NCBI GenBank assembly: GCA_039028335.1
Contig: JBCCIF010000031.1
Coordinates: 1 to 33,052 of the forward strand
Length of the DNA: 33,052 nucleotides
Direction: 5' to 3'
Source of the DNA: JABDKJ01 sp039028335
Lineage (GTDB): Bacteria; Bacteroidota; Bacteroidia; Flavobacteriales_D; JABDKJ01
In this document: piece by piece, positions 32,849 through 33,052 of the stretch
Layout: every line of letters starts with the position of its first letter
Position numbering within the stretch: position 1 is the stretch's first letter
Translations under genes and position numbers: made by a program
The notes under the pieces: generated by a model
Seen by the model: only the letters and a program-made list of their open reading frames with translations
Told to the model about the DNA's origin: nothing
Databases searched by the model: none

Positions 32849-33052
32849 AATTTCATGGGAAGAAATATCGAGAAAAGACGCTCGAGCGAATGCAGACTCA
32901 AGAATTTGATGTTTTGGTAATAGGGGGCGGCATCACGGGAGTAGGGATAGCATTAGATTGCGCACTACGTGGATTGAGAGTAGCCCTTGTTGATAAGGGG
33001 GACTTTGCATCAGGTACGAGCTCGAAGTCCACAAAACTCATTCACGGTGGAT
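32845..33052 (+). CDS. glpD: Aerobic glycerol-3-phosphate dehydrogenase, 5' part
   Basis: Only the first 69 codons are in the window; the gene runs off the right edge. FDVLVIGGGITGVGIALD (21-38) is the FAD-binding Rossmann motif GxGxxG, followed by the conserved acidic end of the second strand (VALVDKGDFASGTSSKSTK) and the start of LIHGG, all typical of GlpD. The enzyme oxidises glycerol-3-phosphate to dihydroxyacetone phosphate at the membrane and passes electrons to quinone. It is the next step after GlpK, with which it overlaps by four bases. Confidence 0.95.
   Translation, partial: MKFHGKKYREKTLERMQTQEFDVLVIGGGITGVGIALDCALRGLRVALVDKGDFASGTSSKSTKLIHGG

Overview
The window looks like chromosomal housekeeping DNA from a low-GC member of the Bacteroidota, most likely the Flavobacteriales side. 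The evidence is: a MurF-alanine racemase fusion; the block DUF4271 - uroporphyrinogen-III synthase - rnpA - S41 peptidase; Big_5-type and Cys-repeat lipoproteins; a compact Bacteroidetes-type RsmI; starts without Shine-Dalgarno sequences; and several perfect TAnnTTTG promoter -7 elements. Genes are packed tightly, with many 1-14 bp overlaps. I see no phage, insertion sequence, CRISPR array or defence island.

Layout. Bases 1-207 form a 76-bp perfect inverted repeat with a 55-nt loop, cutting into the 5' end of a DUF4175-type membrane protein gene; this is most likely a fold-back assembly or amplification artefact at a contig end. Next come an RlmI-like methyltransferase (-) and, divergently, gltX-folB and tRNA-Cys(GCA). 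Bases 3219-3623 carry no gene but have three intrinsic terminators in series, which suggests one or two short non-coding transcripts. Bases 3624-6333 hold comF - free-Met-(R)-sulfoxide reductase - a Big_5 lipoprotein. Bases 6320-12792 (-) form an operon-like run: glutaryl-CoA dehydrogenase, acyl-CoA carboxylase beta subunit, ABC exporter, methionine/glutamine transaminase, omega-amidase. Bases 12886-17942 (+) hold DUF4271, hemD, rnpA, a C-terminal processing peptidase and an O-antigen ligase-like protein. Bases 17900-21674 (-) hold thymidine kinase, MurF-Alr and a lipopolysaccharide-core type glycosyltransferase. Bases 21751-24341 (+) hold a conserved hypothetical, an M28 peptidase and rsmI. 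Bases 24399-25775 (-) hold a lipoprotein with nine Cys-rich repeats. Then come recJ (+), the (-) run dnaG - mscS - a five-helix membrane protein, and glpK-glpD (+), with glpD cut by the window end.

How the genes work together. The transaminase/omega-amidase pair fits the glutamine-dependent recycling of the methionine keto-acid. GltX/tRNA-Cys, RnpA, RsmI and the RlmI-like enzyme serve translation. MurF-Alr, the ligase-like protein, the glycosyltransferase and the ABC exporter serve envelope building. Glutaryl-CoA dehydrogenase and the carboxylase serve acyl-CoA catabolism. GlpK-GlpD serve glycerol use.

I found no convincing new multi-gene system. The most interesting points are the tandem terminators with no ORF, the four-unit higher-order periodicity in the Cys-repeat lipoprotein, the recurring 8-nt NTGNNTAR stop/start overlaps with TTG starts, back-to-back divergent -7 elements in a 32-bp gap, paired AGGCCT palindromes upstream of recJ, and the fold-back terminus.
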